Of a DNA stretch of 64,000 nucleotides, positions 1-7,263 are shown piece after piece; position 1 is the stretch's first letter; each line of letters begins with the position of its first letter. The DNA is taken from contig NZ_LR732912.1 in NCBI RefSeq assembly GCF_902506065.1, positions 3,982,838-4,046,837 on the forward strand, written 5' to 3'. The translations under genes and the position numbers were made by a program. The stretch comes from Arthrobacter sp. 9V (GTDB lineage Bacteria > Actinomycetota > Actinomycetes > Actinomycetales > Micrococcaceae). The notes beneath the pieces were generated by a model. The model did no database searches, was not told the DNA's origin, and saw only the letters and a list, made by a program, of their open reading frames with translations.

Positions 1-2
1 CC

Positions 3-416
3 ATCGCAGGAATGCTGCCCGGAGACAAAGTCGAAAAACTCGTCACCCTGGCCAATACCGGCAACTCGGACCTGAACAACGTCACCCTCACCACCTCCGC
101 CGGCGCCACCGCCTCCCTGCTCACCACCGACGCCACCAACGGCCTGCAGCTGACCATCGAAAACTGCTCCGTAGCCTGGACCGGCGCCACCGCACCCTAC
201 AACTGCGCCGGCACCAAAACCACAGTCCTGGCCTCCGGCCCCGTCATCGCAGCGAACAAGGCCCTGAACAACCTCACCTCGTTGACCTCGGCCAAAACCG
301 ACAACCTCAAAGTCACCACCGCGTTCCCCACCACCGCAGACAACACCTTCCAAGGCGCCACCTCAACCATCGCCTTCGCCTTCACCGGCACCCAACGCAC
401 CGAAACCACCAAGTAA
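3..416 (+). CDS. TasA/camelysin-like secreted protein, 3' part only
   Basis: The reading frame is open at the left window edge, so the gene begins outside and only about 138 C-terminal residues are seen. The visible part is rich in Thr, Ala, Ser and Asn with almost no charged residues, and contains an acidic/basic spacer (PGDKVEK) followed by LANTGNSDL, the kind of beta-sandwich repeat seen in TasA/camelysin and SipW-dependent-type secreted proteins. Two Cys residues (in ENCSVAW and PYNCAG) could form a disulfide outside the cell. The next gene also encodes an exported protein with a similar AAFTDGEA stretch after its signal peptide. Family assignment rests on composition and motif style only; the signal peptide that would settle it lies outside the window. 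Confidence 0.6.
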   Translation: MAGMLPGDKVEKLVTLANTGNSDLNNVTLTTSAGATASLLTTDATNGLQLTIENCSVAWTGATAPYNCAGTKTTVLASGPVIAANKALNNLTSLTSAKTDNLKVTTAFPTTADNTFQGATSTIAFAFTGTQRTETTK

Positions 417-570
417 GCACCACCACCAGCCCCGCCGGGCCTGCACCGCGTTCCCCACCACCGCAGACAACACCTTCCAAGGCGCCACCTCAACCATCGC
501 CTTCGCCTTCACCGGCACCCAACGCACCGAAACCACCAAGTAAGCACCACCACCAGCCCCGCCGGGCCTG
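317..570. repeat. perfect 127-bp tandem duplication of a gene 3' end
   Basis: Bases 317-443 and 444-570 are identical over all 127 positions, and the match at this offset starts and stops exactly there (316 differs from 443, 444 differs from 571). The unit holds the last 32 codons and stop of the upstream gene plus 27 bases of trailer. 127 is not a multiple of three, so the second copy is out of frame and lies after the stop. See findings: the length equals a common assembler k-mer. Confidence 0.97.
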
Positions 571-607
571 ATCGGTTTCCTTTCCCCCCAGCCCGATCAG
601 GCCCGGC
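561..607 (+). terminator. strong GC hairpin after TasA-like gene
   Basis: Arms 561-575 and 593-607 are a perfect 15-bp inverted repeat (left arm gccgggcctgatcgg) around a 17-nt pyrimidine-rich loop. It lies 145 bp after the stop codon in the sequence as given, and about 18 bp after it if the 127-bp duplication is removed. No T-run follows on the plus strand, so it is a likely but not canonical terminator. The first copy of the duplication ends inside the left arm. Confidence 0.6.
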
Positions 608-656
608 GAGTATCCCGTCAAGAGCAACAACTCACCAGAGTAGGAGAACGATCACC

Positions 657-1091
657 ATGACACCGCGGAACAGTTTCCTCCGTGCTTTGGTGATTGTCGC
701 CGTCGTCGTTTTGGGCCTGATAGCCGGTCCAACGGCCGCGGTTGCTGCCTTCACTGACGGTGAAGCCGCTGCCCCGCAGTTTTCCGCCGCAAGTATCCAG
801 GCTCCCGTCACCGCCAGCGTGACCATGAAATGCACCTTGGGCCTTCACACTGCGGTCACAGTGAACTCCTACGGACCCGTGGTGAACGCCAACTACTACG
901 AGATCAAGGTCTATGATCGCTCCGGAAACCTCGAGTTCACCGGAGATCTCAGCCAGGCCGCGGGACGCACGTACAGTTCGGGCATCGAGATCATCGGTAC
1001 CTGGAGCTACGAAATCCGCGGCTACTACAAAGTGCCAGGCACCAACAACTCCTGGACGGGTAAGCCCTTCAAGGGCACCATGACCTGCTGA
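657..1091 (+). CDS. small exported protein of unknown function
   Basis: A 144-residue protein with a clear Sec signal peptide: basic start (MTPRNSFLR), hydrophobic core VIVAVVVLGLIAG and a cleavage region ending around AVAA at about residue 31. After it comes AFTDGEAAAPQFSAASIQ, which resembles the region after the signal in SipW/TasA-type proteins. The mature part has two Cys (MKCTLG and the C-terminal MTC) and several aromatic-rich beta strands. A ribosome site (taggagaa) precedes the ATG at 657. It lies about 240 bp after the TasA-like gene and before a terminator, so the two may be a secreted-protein pair. I do not recognise a named family. Confidence 0.8.
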   Translation: MTPRNSFLRALVIVAVVVLGLIAGPTAAVAAFTDGEAAAPQFSAASIQAPVTASVTMKCTLGLHTAVTVNSYGPVVNANYYEIKVYDRSGNLEFTGDLSQAAGRTYSSGIEIIGTWSYEIRGYYKVPGTNNSWTGKPFKGTMTC

Positions 1092-1108
1092 TCAGGTCAC
1101 CTTAAACT

Positions 1109-1155
1109 CCAATGGCCCCGACACGCTTATGCAGATGGCGTATCGGGGCCATTGG
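1109..1155. terminator. bidirectional terminator hairpin
   Basis: Arms 1109-1121 and 1143-1155 form a perfect 13-bp stem (ccaatggccccga) with a 21-nt loop. It sits between two convergent genes (stops at 1091 and 1190) and is followed by short T stretches in both directions, so it probably serves both. Confidence 0.75.
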
Positions 1156-1189
1156 CCTTTGACAAAAAGTCTCCTGTGACAAGAACGGC

Positions 1190-2302
1190 TTAGGAGAAAC
1201 GCCCCGGACGGAACGTGGCCAGCATCGGGTGCTTTTCGCCGCTCAGGATCTCACCGGACAACAACTCACCGGCGATCAGGCCCAGCGTGGCACCGGAGTG
1301 CGTGAAGGCCACGAAGCACCCCGGCACCTGGCCGAGTTCGCCGAACACCGGCTCACCGTCGCCCGGGATGGGCTTGTAGCCGATCTTCCAGGACGCCGGC
1401 TTGAGTTCGGGATTGCCGGCAATGAGCTTGGAGGACTCGTCCGCGAGCTCCTGGACAACATCATCCGGGATGGTAAAGGTACCGTCGGCGTGCTCCGTGA
1501 TCTGCTCTTCGTACCAGTCATGATCCAGCGCAAAAGTGTTGCCCGGATTCGGGCGGACAGCGGCCCGCGGAGTATTCATCACTGCGCTCACCTGGTGCTC
1601 CACCGGCTTGGTAACTACCAGCATGGAAACCGGCGAACCATTGGGGATATCCACACCCAAAGGCTTGACGACGGCGGGGGTAGCCGCACCGCAGGCAACC
1701 AGCACTGCGTCAGCGGGGTACGTTTCACCGCCGGCAGTTTCGATGCCGGTGGCGCGGCCGCCGTTCACCATTACCGAAGCCTTGCCGGCGTTAAGGACCA
1801 ACTGGCCGCCCAGGGCGTGGAATTCCTCCATCAGGAAGTTCACCAGGTCCGGCAGGCTGACCCATCCTTCGCCGGGGTTGAAGATGGCGTTCTCCGGGAC
1901 AGCACTGGAATCGATGCCCGGTGTTACTGAGGCGATCTCTTCAGGCGCCAACAGCCGGGAATCGTAGCCAATGGACTTCTCGTAGGCGTGGCGGGCCTTG
2001 GTGGCCTCGCTCTGGCCGGCCGTGTTCCACATGAGACCACCCCCGAACTGCAGCCATTCACGGCTCGGATCCGCCGCGAAAAGAGTGCGGTAGCGGTCAA
2101 CGCCGGCCACGCGCAGCTGGTGGTACGGCGTGGAGCGTTCGCCCGCCGAGTTGAGCCAGGACAGCGAGCGGCCGGTGGCTTCACTGGCCAGGCCCTGCTC
2201 GGTCAGCAGAGTCACTGATGCGCCTTGGCGGAGCAGGTGGACGGCGGTGGAGACGCCCAGGATGCCGCCTCCGATGACGGCAACGTTCTTGGTGGAGGAC
2301 AT
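1190..2302 (-). CDS. FAD-dependent DAO-family amine/amino-acid oxidase
   Basis: A 370-residue flavoprotein of the D-amino-acid-oxidase (DAO) fold. The N-terminus carries the dinucleotide motif VIGGGILG at residues 9-16, and the C-terminal part has the second FAD contact region (HSGATLGLIAGELLSG). The stretch GRSLSWLNSAG near residue 45 is typical of sarcosine/glycine/fructosyl-amine oxidase relatives. Such enzymes oxidise the C-N bond of secondary amines or amino acids to an imine with release of peroxide, or pass electrons on. It has a good ribosome site (agggaga) and is the last gene of an operon after a Gfo/Idh dehydrogenase and an ABC importer. The substrate is not visible from sequence; a sugar-amine conjugate is discussed in the findings. 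Confidence 0.85.
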   Translation of the reverse strand: MSSTKNVAVIGGGILGVSTAVHLLRQGASVTLLTEQGLASEATGRSLSWLNSAGERSTPYHQLRVAGVDRYRTLFAADPSREWLQFGGGLMWNTAGQSEATKARHAYEKSIGYDSRLLAPEEIASVTPGIDSSAVPENAIFNPGEGWVSLPDLVNFLMEEFHALGGQLVLNAGKASVMVNGGRATGIETAGGETYPADAVLVACGAATPAVVKPLGVDIPNGSPVSMLVVTKPVEHQVSAVMNTPRAAVRPNPGNTFALDHDWYEEQITEHADGTFTIPDDVVQELADESSKLIAGNPELKPASWKIGYKPIPGDGEPVFGELGQVPGCFVAFTHSGATLGLIAGELLSGEILSGEKHPMLATFRPGRFS

Positions 2303-2341
2303 AGTTCTCCCTTTCTTAGAGGTAGATGCTGTGAATGGTGC

Positions 2342-3385
2342 TTAGGCGAACGCGTGGATGTTTTCGATGATCCTGAGGGTCTCCAGCGCTTCGCCCGGTT
2401 GCACTGGAAGGGGTCCGTGCCCACGGAGTGAGGCCGCGAGTTCGCTGTAGAACTGTGGGTAGTCGCCCTTTTCCGCCGGTACCGGCGTAGCTGTCCCGTC
2501 CACTCCCAGAAGCCCCCAAGACTCCTGGGGTTCGCGGCCGTAAGAAGCGTCCGACGGCGTGATGCCGGCTGCGAGGGCGGGTTCCTGGCTGTCGAGTCCC
2601 CACTTGGTGTAGCCGGCTTTGGAGCCGAGGACGTGGAAGCGCGGGCCCACTTGGGCGGCCATTCCGTTCATCCACAGCCGTGTCCGGACACCGGATTCGT
2701 GGCGCAACGATACAAAGGCTTCCGTGTCCGCCGCTTCCCGGTGGGGACCGTGGTTGGCGGTCTCGCCGTAGCTCTCCTCCACAGGGCCGAACAGTTGGAT
2801 GGCCTGGTCTATCAAATGGGCGCCGAGGTCATGGAGGATGCCGCCGCCTTCAGCCAAGGTGGCCGAATCGCGCCAATTGCCGAAGCCTTCAGGCCGCCAC
2901 CACTCAAAGCGCGACTCGAAGCTGTGCACCTCGCCCAAGGCACCGTCCCGCAGCAGCTTCCGAAGCGTCAGGAAGTCGGCGTCCCACCGGCGGTTCTGGA
3001 AGACCGTGAGCTGCACACCGGCGTCGGACGCCCGCCCGGCAAGCTCCTCACCGTGGGCAACGGCGGTAACAAAAGGCTTGTCCACCACAACGTTGAGCCC
3101 GTGCGCGATTGCTGTGGCGCCGAGGTCGAGGTGCGTAAGCGGCGGTGTTCCCAGGACCACGAGGTCCAGGTCCGCGGCAAGGGCGAACATTTCCTCCGGC
3201 GTGGGGACTACCTTGGCCTGCGGGTAAAGGCGTTCAGCTTCGGCTTTCCGTTGGGGGTCGGCTGTGACAATGACGTCCAGGGAATAGTTCGGGTCCGCTT
3301 GGATCAGCGGAGCGTGGAACACTTTGCCGGAGACGCCAAACCCGACGACGGCGGTCCGGATGGGTGCCGTAGTTACCGCCCCCAT
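2342..3385 (-). CDS. Gfo/Idh/MocA-family NAD(P)-dependent oxidoreductase
   Basis: A 347-residue member of the Gfo/Idh/MocA family. It has the Rossmann motif VGFGVSG (residues 14-20), the cofactor/catalytic motif VDKPF (101-105; the Lys is the conserved one) and the downstream HDLGAHLIDQA segment holding the usual D/H pair. These enzymes oxidise sugars, inositols or related polyols. Its ATG shares one base with the TGA of the upstream ABC ATPase (TGATG), so the two are translationally coupled, and the DAO-family oxidase follows after 39 bp. This ties a sugar-type dehydrogenase to an amine-type oxidase and an amino-acid-type importer. Confidence 0.88.
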   Translation of the reverse strand: MGAVTTAPIRTAVVGFGVSGKVFHAPLIQADPNYSLDVIVTADPQRKAEAERLYPQAKVVPTPEEMFALAADLDLVVLGTPPLTHLDLGATAIAHGLNVVVDKPFVTAVAHGEELAGRASDAGVQLTVFQNRRWDADFLTLRKLLRDGALGEVHSFESRFEWWRPEGFGNWRDSATLAEGGGILHDLGAHLIDQAIQLFGPVEESYGETANHGPHREAADTEAFVSLRHESGVRTRLWMNGMAAQVGPRFHVLGSKAGYTKWGLDSQEPALAAGITPSDASYGREPQESWGLLGVDGTATPVPAEKGDYPQFYSELAASLRGHGPLPVQPGEALETLRIIENIHAFA

Positions 3386-4206
3386 CAGAGCACTTCCGAG
3401 AGGAAGCGCTGCAGACGTTCGCTGCGCGGGTTATCGAAGAGCTCGGTGGGGGTTCCGATTTCCACCACTTCACCTTCATCCATGAACACCACCTGGTCCG
3501 CTACCTTCCGGGCAAAGCCCATCTCGTGGGTGACAACCAGCATGGTCATCCCTCGGCGGCCAAGGCCGGCCATGAGATTGAGGACGCCTTTGACAAGTTC
3601 AGGGTCCAGAGCGCTGGTGGCTTCATCGAAGAGCATGACCTCCGGTTCCATAGCCAGCGCCCGGGCAATCGCCACGCGCTGCTGCTGCCCGCCGGAAAGG
3701 TCCCGCGGCCGGTGGTCAGCGCGTTCAGCGAGGCCCACTTCAGCGAGTCGGCGCCGGGCACGTTCCCGGGCCTCGGACTTGGACATTCCCTTGACACTCC
3801 ACAGGGCCAGCGCCACGTTTTCCAAGGCCGTGTGGTCCGGGAAAAGGTTGAAGTGCTGGAAGACCATGCCGATCCGTGCGCGGAGGATGTCCGGCTTGAC
3901 CTTGAGGGCGCTTTCGCCGGCCAGCAGGACATCCCCGCTCTTGGGTTCGTGAAGGCGGTTGACGCCGCGCAGGAGCGTGGACTTGCCTGATCCGGAGGGC
4001 CCGATGATGCAGGTGGTGGTTCCCGGAGCAACGTTCAGGCTGACGTTGCGGAGCACTTCGACGTCCCCGTAAGCCATGGTCAGGTTCTGCAGCTCAAGGC
4101 TGGAGCCGTGGAACTTTTCAATATCGTGGCTTGGCTGCTTAATGCCTGGCTGGCTGGTGCTTGGCTGGTTAGTGCCTGTAACGCTGTTGCTGCTTGTGAG
4201 GTTCAC
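3385..4206 (-). CDS. polar amino acid-type ABC transporter ATPase
   Basis: A 273-residue ATPase of the HisP/GlnQ group. Walker A GPSGSGKST is at residues 69-77, the Q-loop is VFQHFNLF, the signature is LSGGQQQR, Walker B is MLFDEATSALDPE, and the H-loop is VVTHEMGFA. It has an unusual Thr/Ser/Gln/Pro-rich N-terminal extension of about 35 residues before the ATPase fold begins (LELQNLTMAYG). The start overlaps the permease stop by four bases (ATGA), which supports this start despite the extension. It energises uptake by the permease and lipoprotein encoded just upstream. Confidence 0.93.
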   Translation of the reverse strand: MNLTSSNSVTGTNQPSTSQPGIKQPSHDIEKFHGSSLELQNLTMAYGDVEVLRNVSLNVAPGTTTCIIGPSGSGKSTLLRGVNRLHEPKSGDVLLAGESALKVKPDILRARIGMVFQHFNLFPDHTALENVALALWSVKGMSKSEARERARRRLAEVGLAERADHRPRDLSGGQQQRVAIARALAMEPEVMLFDEATSALDPELVKGVLNLMAGLGRRGMTMLVVTHEMGFARKVADQVVFMDEGEVVEIGTPTELFDNPRSERLQRFLSEVL

Positions 4207-4991
4207 GTGTTGCTCCCGGTGATGAGCGGCGAGGCCGAATCGAGTTCCTTGACTTCCTTCAGCCCGCTGGTGGGTGCCGTGGGACGGCGACGGCCGGTGC
4301 GGAACTTGTTGTCAAAGTAGTTGACCAAGTGGGTCAGGGGCACCGTAATGATCAGGTAGAAGATGCCTGCCATGACCAGCGGTGAAAGGTTTCCTGACAG
4401 TACTGCTGCGTCCTGGCCTACGCGGAACAGTTCGCGCTCACTGACGAGGAGCCCCAGGAAGTACACCAGGGAGGAATCCTTGACGATTGCAATGAACTGG
4501 TTGACCAAGGCCGGCAGGACCCTGCGGATGCCTTGCGGCACTACTACCAAGGCCATGGACTTGGAGTAGCTCATGCCCAACGCGCGGCAGGCCTCCCCCT
4601 GGCCCTTATCTACGCTCTGGATGCCGGCCCGGAAAATCTCGCCGATGTACGCGCTGGCGATGAGGCTCAGGGCAATGATTCCCAGAGGGTAAGGAGAGGG
4701 TCCGAAGACCGACTGGCTCAACCGTGCAAAACCCTGGCCGATCAGCAGGATGGTCAGAATGGCGGGTAGCCCACGGAAGAGGTCCGTGTAGATCCTCGCC
4801 GGGATGCGCAGCCACTTGGAGCGCGAGATCCCCATGACCGCCACCACCATGCCCATCACTACGCCGAGGATGGTTGCTGCTATGGAGATGATCAGGGTGT
4901 TCAGGAGGCCAACTCCGAGGAGTTGGGGCAGTACTTCGACCATGGCGTCAAAGTCGAAGAACGTGCGGCTGATGGTATTGAGCCAATCCAT
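4203..4991 (-). CDS. polar amino acid-type ABC transporter permease
   Basis: A 262-residue inner-membrane permease of the HisM/GlnP type. About five membrane helices can be seen, including LLGVGLLNTLIISIAATILG near residue 25. The cytoplasmic coupling loop is AGIQSVDKGQGEACRALGMS, matching the EAA motif of the family (EAxxALGxS). The C-terminus is basic (KFRTGRRRP). A single permease gene is present, so it probably acts as a homodimer with the ATPase that follows. It lies 33 bp after the binding-protein gene. Confidence 0.93.
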   Translation of the reverse strand: MDWLNTISRTFFDFDAMVEVLPQLLGVGLLNTLIISIAATILGVVMGMVVAVMGISRSKWLRIPARIYTDLFRGLPAILTILLIGQGFARLSQSVFGPSPYPLGIIALSLIASAYIGEIFRAGIQSVDKGQGEACRALGMSYSKSMALVVVPQGIRRVLPALVNQFIAIVKDSSLVYFLGLLVSERELFRVGQDAAVLSGNLSPLVMAGIFYLIITVPLTHLVNYFDNKFRTGRRRPTAPTSGLKEVKELDSASPLITGSNT

Positions 4992-5024
4992 TGAATGCTC
5001 TCAGACGTTAGTTGTGCGGGTGGC

Positions 5025-5891
5025 TTACTTGCTGGCTGTGGGCGACGGGCTGGAGGTCTGTTCCGCCTTGGGGAGGTACTGTTCCGGCATCGGGGAGCCC
5101 GGGAACCACTTTTCGTAGAGCTTCTTCCAGGTGCCGTCTTCCATGGCTTCTGCCAAGCCCTTGTTCAGCGCTTCCTTGAAGGCGGGCTTGTCCTTGGCGA
5201 TTGCGAAACCGGCCGGGGCATCGAAGGACGGAATGTCAGCGGCACTGACCAGTCCAAACTGCTCCTGGTATTCCTTGGCAGCCTCGTAGTCCAGGAAGTG
5301 GGCGTCCACCGAGCCGCTGTTGACTGCCGAGATGGCGGTGTTGTTGTCCGGGAAGCGGACCAGCTGCGCCGAGGTAAAGTTCTTCACTGCATAGGCTTCC
5401 TGCAGGGTGCCTTGGACCACGCCCAGTCGCTTGCCGTCGAGGGAATCAACGTCCTTGATGCCTGAGGTCTTGGTGGTGATCACTGTCAGGTAACCGGCCA
5501 GGTAGCCATCGGAGAAATCCACGGTTTCCTTGCGCTTGTCCGTGATACCGATAGCGGCCACGCCGACGTCGAACTGGCCATTGGCCACGGCAGCGAGAAG
5601 TCCGGAGAAGTCCTGTCCGGTGAAGACCACTTTGTCTACGCCGGCGCGGTGGGCCACGTCCTTGAACAGTTCCACGTCAAAGCCGGTGAAGTTACCTGAG
5701 CCGTCCGTGAAGGTGTAGGGCTTGGAGTCGCCGAGGCTGGCAACGCGGATGGTGCCGGACTCAATCAGGCCGTACGGGTTGTCCGCAGACGGCGAGGAGC
5801 TGGCGGAAGATCCACCGCAGCCCGAGAGAGCGAGAATGGCCGCCAAGGCTGCTGCTGCGAGCGCTGCCGGGCGGAAGTTCAGTTTAATCAC
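5025..5891 (-). CDS. ABC transporter substrate-binding lipoprotein, amino acid type
   Basis: A type-2 periplasmic-binding-fold protein, about 288 residues, anchored by a lipobox LSGC (Cys 25 from the chosen start). Features of the GlnH/HisJ family include YGLIESGTIRVAS, FTGFDVELFKDVAHRAG and QFDVGVAAIGITDKRKETVDFSDGY. A longer TTG start at 5903 is possible, but it has no ribosome site and would lengthen the n-region; the GTG at 5891 gives a normal lipoprotein signal (MIKLNFRPAAL). It is the first gene of the operon and reads away from the LacI regulator across a region with two operator-like palindromes. The ligand is not deducible; the LacI control hints at something sugar-like. Confidence 0.9.
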   Translation of the reverse strand: MIKLNFRPAALAAAALAAILALSGCGGSSASSSPSADNPYGLIESGTIRVASLGDSKPYTFTDGSGNFTGFDVELFKDVAHRAGVDKVVFTGQDFSGLLAAVANGQFDVGVAAIGITDKRKETVDFSDGYLAGYLTVITTKTSGIKDVDSLDGKRLGVVQGTLQEAYAVKNFTSAQLVRFPDNNTAISAVNSGSVDAHFLDYEAAKEYQEQFGLVSAADIPSFDAPAGFAIAKDKPAFKEALNKGLAEAMEDGTWKKLYEKWFPGSPMPEQYLPKAEQTSSPSPTASK

Positions 5892-5967
5892 AGCGTTGTC
5901 CAATCGTGGGAGGGAAAGCGGTGCTGTTAGGAGCCGCTGGAAGGTATTGCTCGATGCGGGGTCTTGT

Positions 5968-6006
5968 TGAGTCCGGTCTCAGCCCCTAGGATTGAGACCG
6001 GACTCA
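5968..6006. promoter_or_regulatory. two LacI-type operators in the divergent promoter region
   Basis: The 14-mers tgagtccggtctca (5968-5981) and tgagaccggactca (5993-6006) are exact inverted copies of each other. Each is itself a near-palindrome centred on CCGG (10 of 12 core positions pair), the shape of actinobacterial LacI-family operators (TGnnnCCGGnnnCA). The centres are 25 bp apart. They lie between the start of the binding-protein gene (minus strand) and the LacI gene (plus strand), so one dimer pair could control both. Confidence 0.75.
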
Positions 6007-6072
6007 CATCGATTGATAAGAAATGTAGCGGAACTCACAAAGCCGCGTCAACACCCCTCTTGAAAGGTGAAC

Positions 6073-7167
6073 ATGAGCACTGACGGATCCCGACGGCGGG
6101 ACGTAACGGTTGCCGACGTCGCCAAAGCCGCGAAAGTGTCCAAAGCACAAGCCGCCCGCGCACTGGGCAATTACGGCGCTGTCAGCGACGACGTCCGCGA
6201 GCGCGTCCTGGCCGCAGCGGAGGAGCTTGAATACCGACCCAATGAGCTTGCGCGCAGCATGAATACGGGCAAATCCAACACCATTGGCGTAGTGGTGGGC
6301 GACATTGAAAACCCCCACTTCGGACTCGCGATGCGGGGCATCACGGACACCGCCAAGAAGAGTGGCTACCACGTCATCCTCATCAACACGGACGAGGAAC
6401 GGGCCGCGGAAGTGGACGCCGTCCGGGTGCTGCTGGACAAACGGGTGGACGGGCTCATTGTTGCGCCGGCTTCATCCGTGGAAACCTCGCATTTGCAGCA
6501 GGTCCGGGAGTCCGGGCGGCCTTTGGTGCTGTTGGATCGAGCCGCTTCAGGGGTTGACGTTGAGACGTTTGCGGTGGACATGGGAGACATTTCCTACGAA
6601 TCCACGGCGCACTTGATCGAAGCGGGGCACCGGCGGATTGCCTTTGTGTCCACAGTCCGCACGGACTCCCCCTACGTTGCGGGGATGACGCTGGACTCCT
6701 CGCAGATCTCGGACCGCCTGGAGGGAATCCACCGGGCGTTCGACGACGCCGGCTTTCCCTACCCCACGGACCTCGTCCGGCTCAATGCAGGCGACGCCGC
6801 TTCCATCATGCGGATCACGCGTGGCCTGCTGGAAGGACCGGACCCCGCCACGGCCATCATCGCCTCCGATGGCTTGATTGCTTTGAGCATTGTGGAGGCA
6901 ATCCAGGAATCGGGGCTGTCCATCCCGGAGGACGTCTCATTCCTCATGTACGACGACTTCGCCTGGACGCGCCTCACCACTCCCCCGCTCACCGTCATTG
7001 CGCAGCCCGTCTACGACATGGGAATTGCGGCGGCCTCAGCACTGATCCGTCAGATCGAGGGCCGGAAGTCCGCAGGGCCCGCTCCGGAGCTGGTGGCAAC
7101 CCTGATTCACCGGGGATCCATCGGCGCGCCCAAGGATGCGGAGGCGCTCAGCCAGGCGGCCGGCTGA
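6073..7167 (+). CDS. LacI-family transcriptional regulator
   Basis: A 364-residue LacI/GalR protein. The N-terminal helix-turn-helix is VTVADVAKAAKVSKAQAARAL, followed by the hinge YRPNELARSMNTGKSNTIG and a periplasmic-binding-like ligand domain (VVVGDIENPHFGLAMRGI; AIIASDGLIALSIVEA; LMYDDFAWTRLTTPPLTVI). The second recognition helix (SKAQAARAL instead of the usual SxxTVSRVL) is less common. The ATG at 6073 has a good ribosome site (gaaagg); a GTG at 6067 lies inside that site and is unlikely. It is divergent from the ABC/oxidase operon with two operator-like palindromes between, so it very probably controls that operon and itself. Confidence 0.92.
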   Translation: MSTDGSRRRDVTVADVAKAAKVSKAQAARALGNYGAVSDDVRERVLAAAEELEYRPNELARSMNTGKSNTIGVVVGDIENPHFGLAMRGITDTAKKSGYHVILINTDEERAAEVDAVRVLLDKRVDGLIVAPASSVETSHLQQVRESGRPLVLLDRAASGVDVETFAVDMGDISYESTAHLIEAGHRRIAFVSTVRTDSPYVAGMTLDSSQISDRLEGIHRAFDDAGFPYPTDLVRLNAGDAASIMRITRGLLEGPDPATAIIASDGLIALSIVEAIQESGLSIPEDVSFLMYDDFAWTRLTTPPLTVIAQPVYDMGIAAASALIRQIEGRKSAGPAPELVATLIHRGSIGAPKDAEALSQAAG

Positions 7168-7263
7168 GGCCCCCTGCCGTTCCCGTCCGGTTAACCTGCG
7201 CGCCACGCCGCTTCCCTACTGTGATCCCGCTGGGGGGATCGGAATCAACAGAGGGAAGATGCC

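Noticed and set aside
2633..3952. 439-codon open frame on the plus strand
   Set aside because: It is antisense to both the Gfo/Idh gene and the ABC ATPase, both with complete motifs; no domain in the translation.
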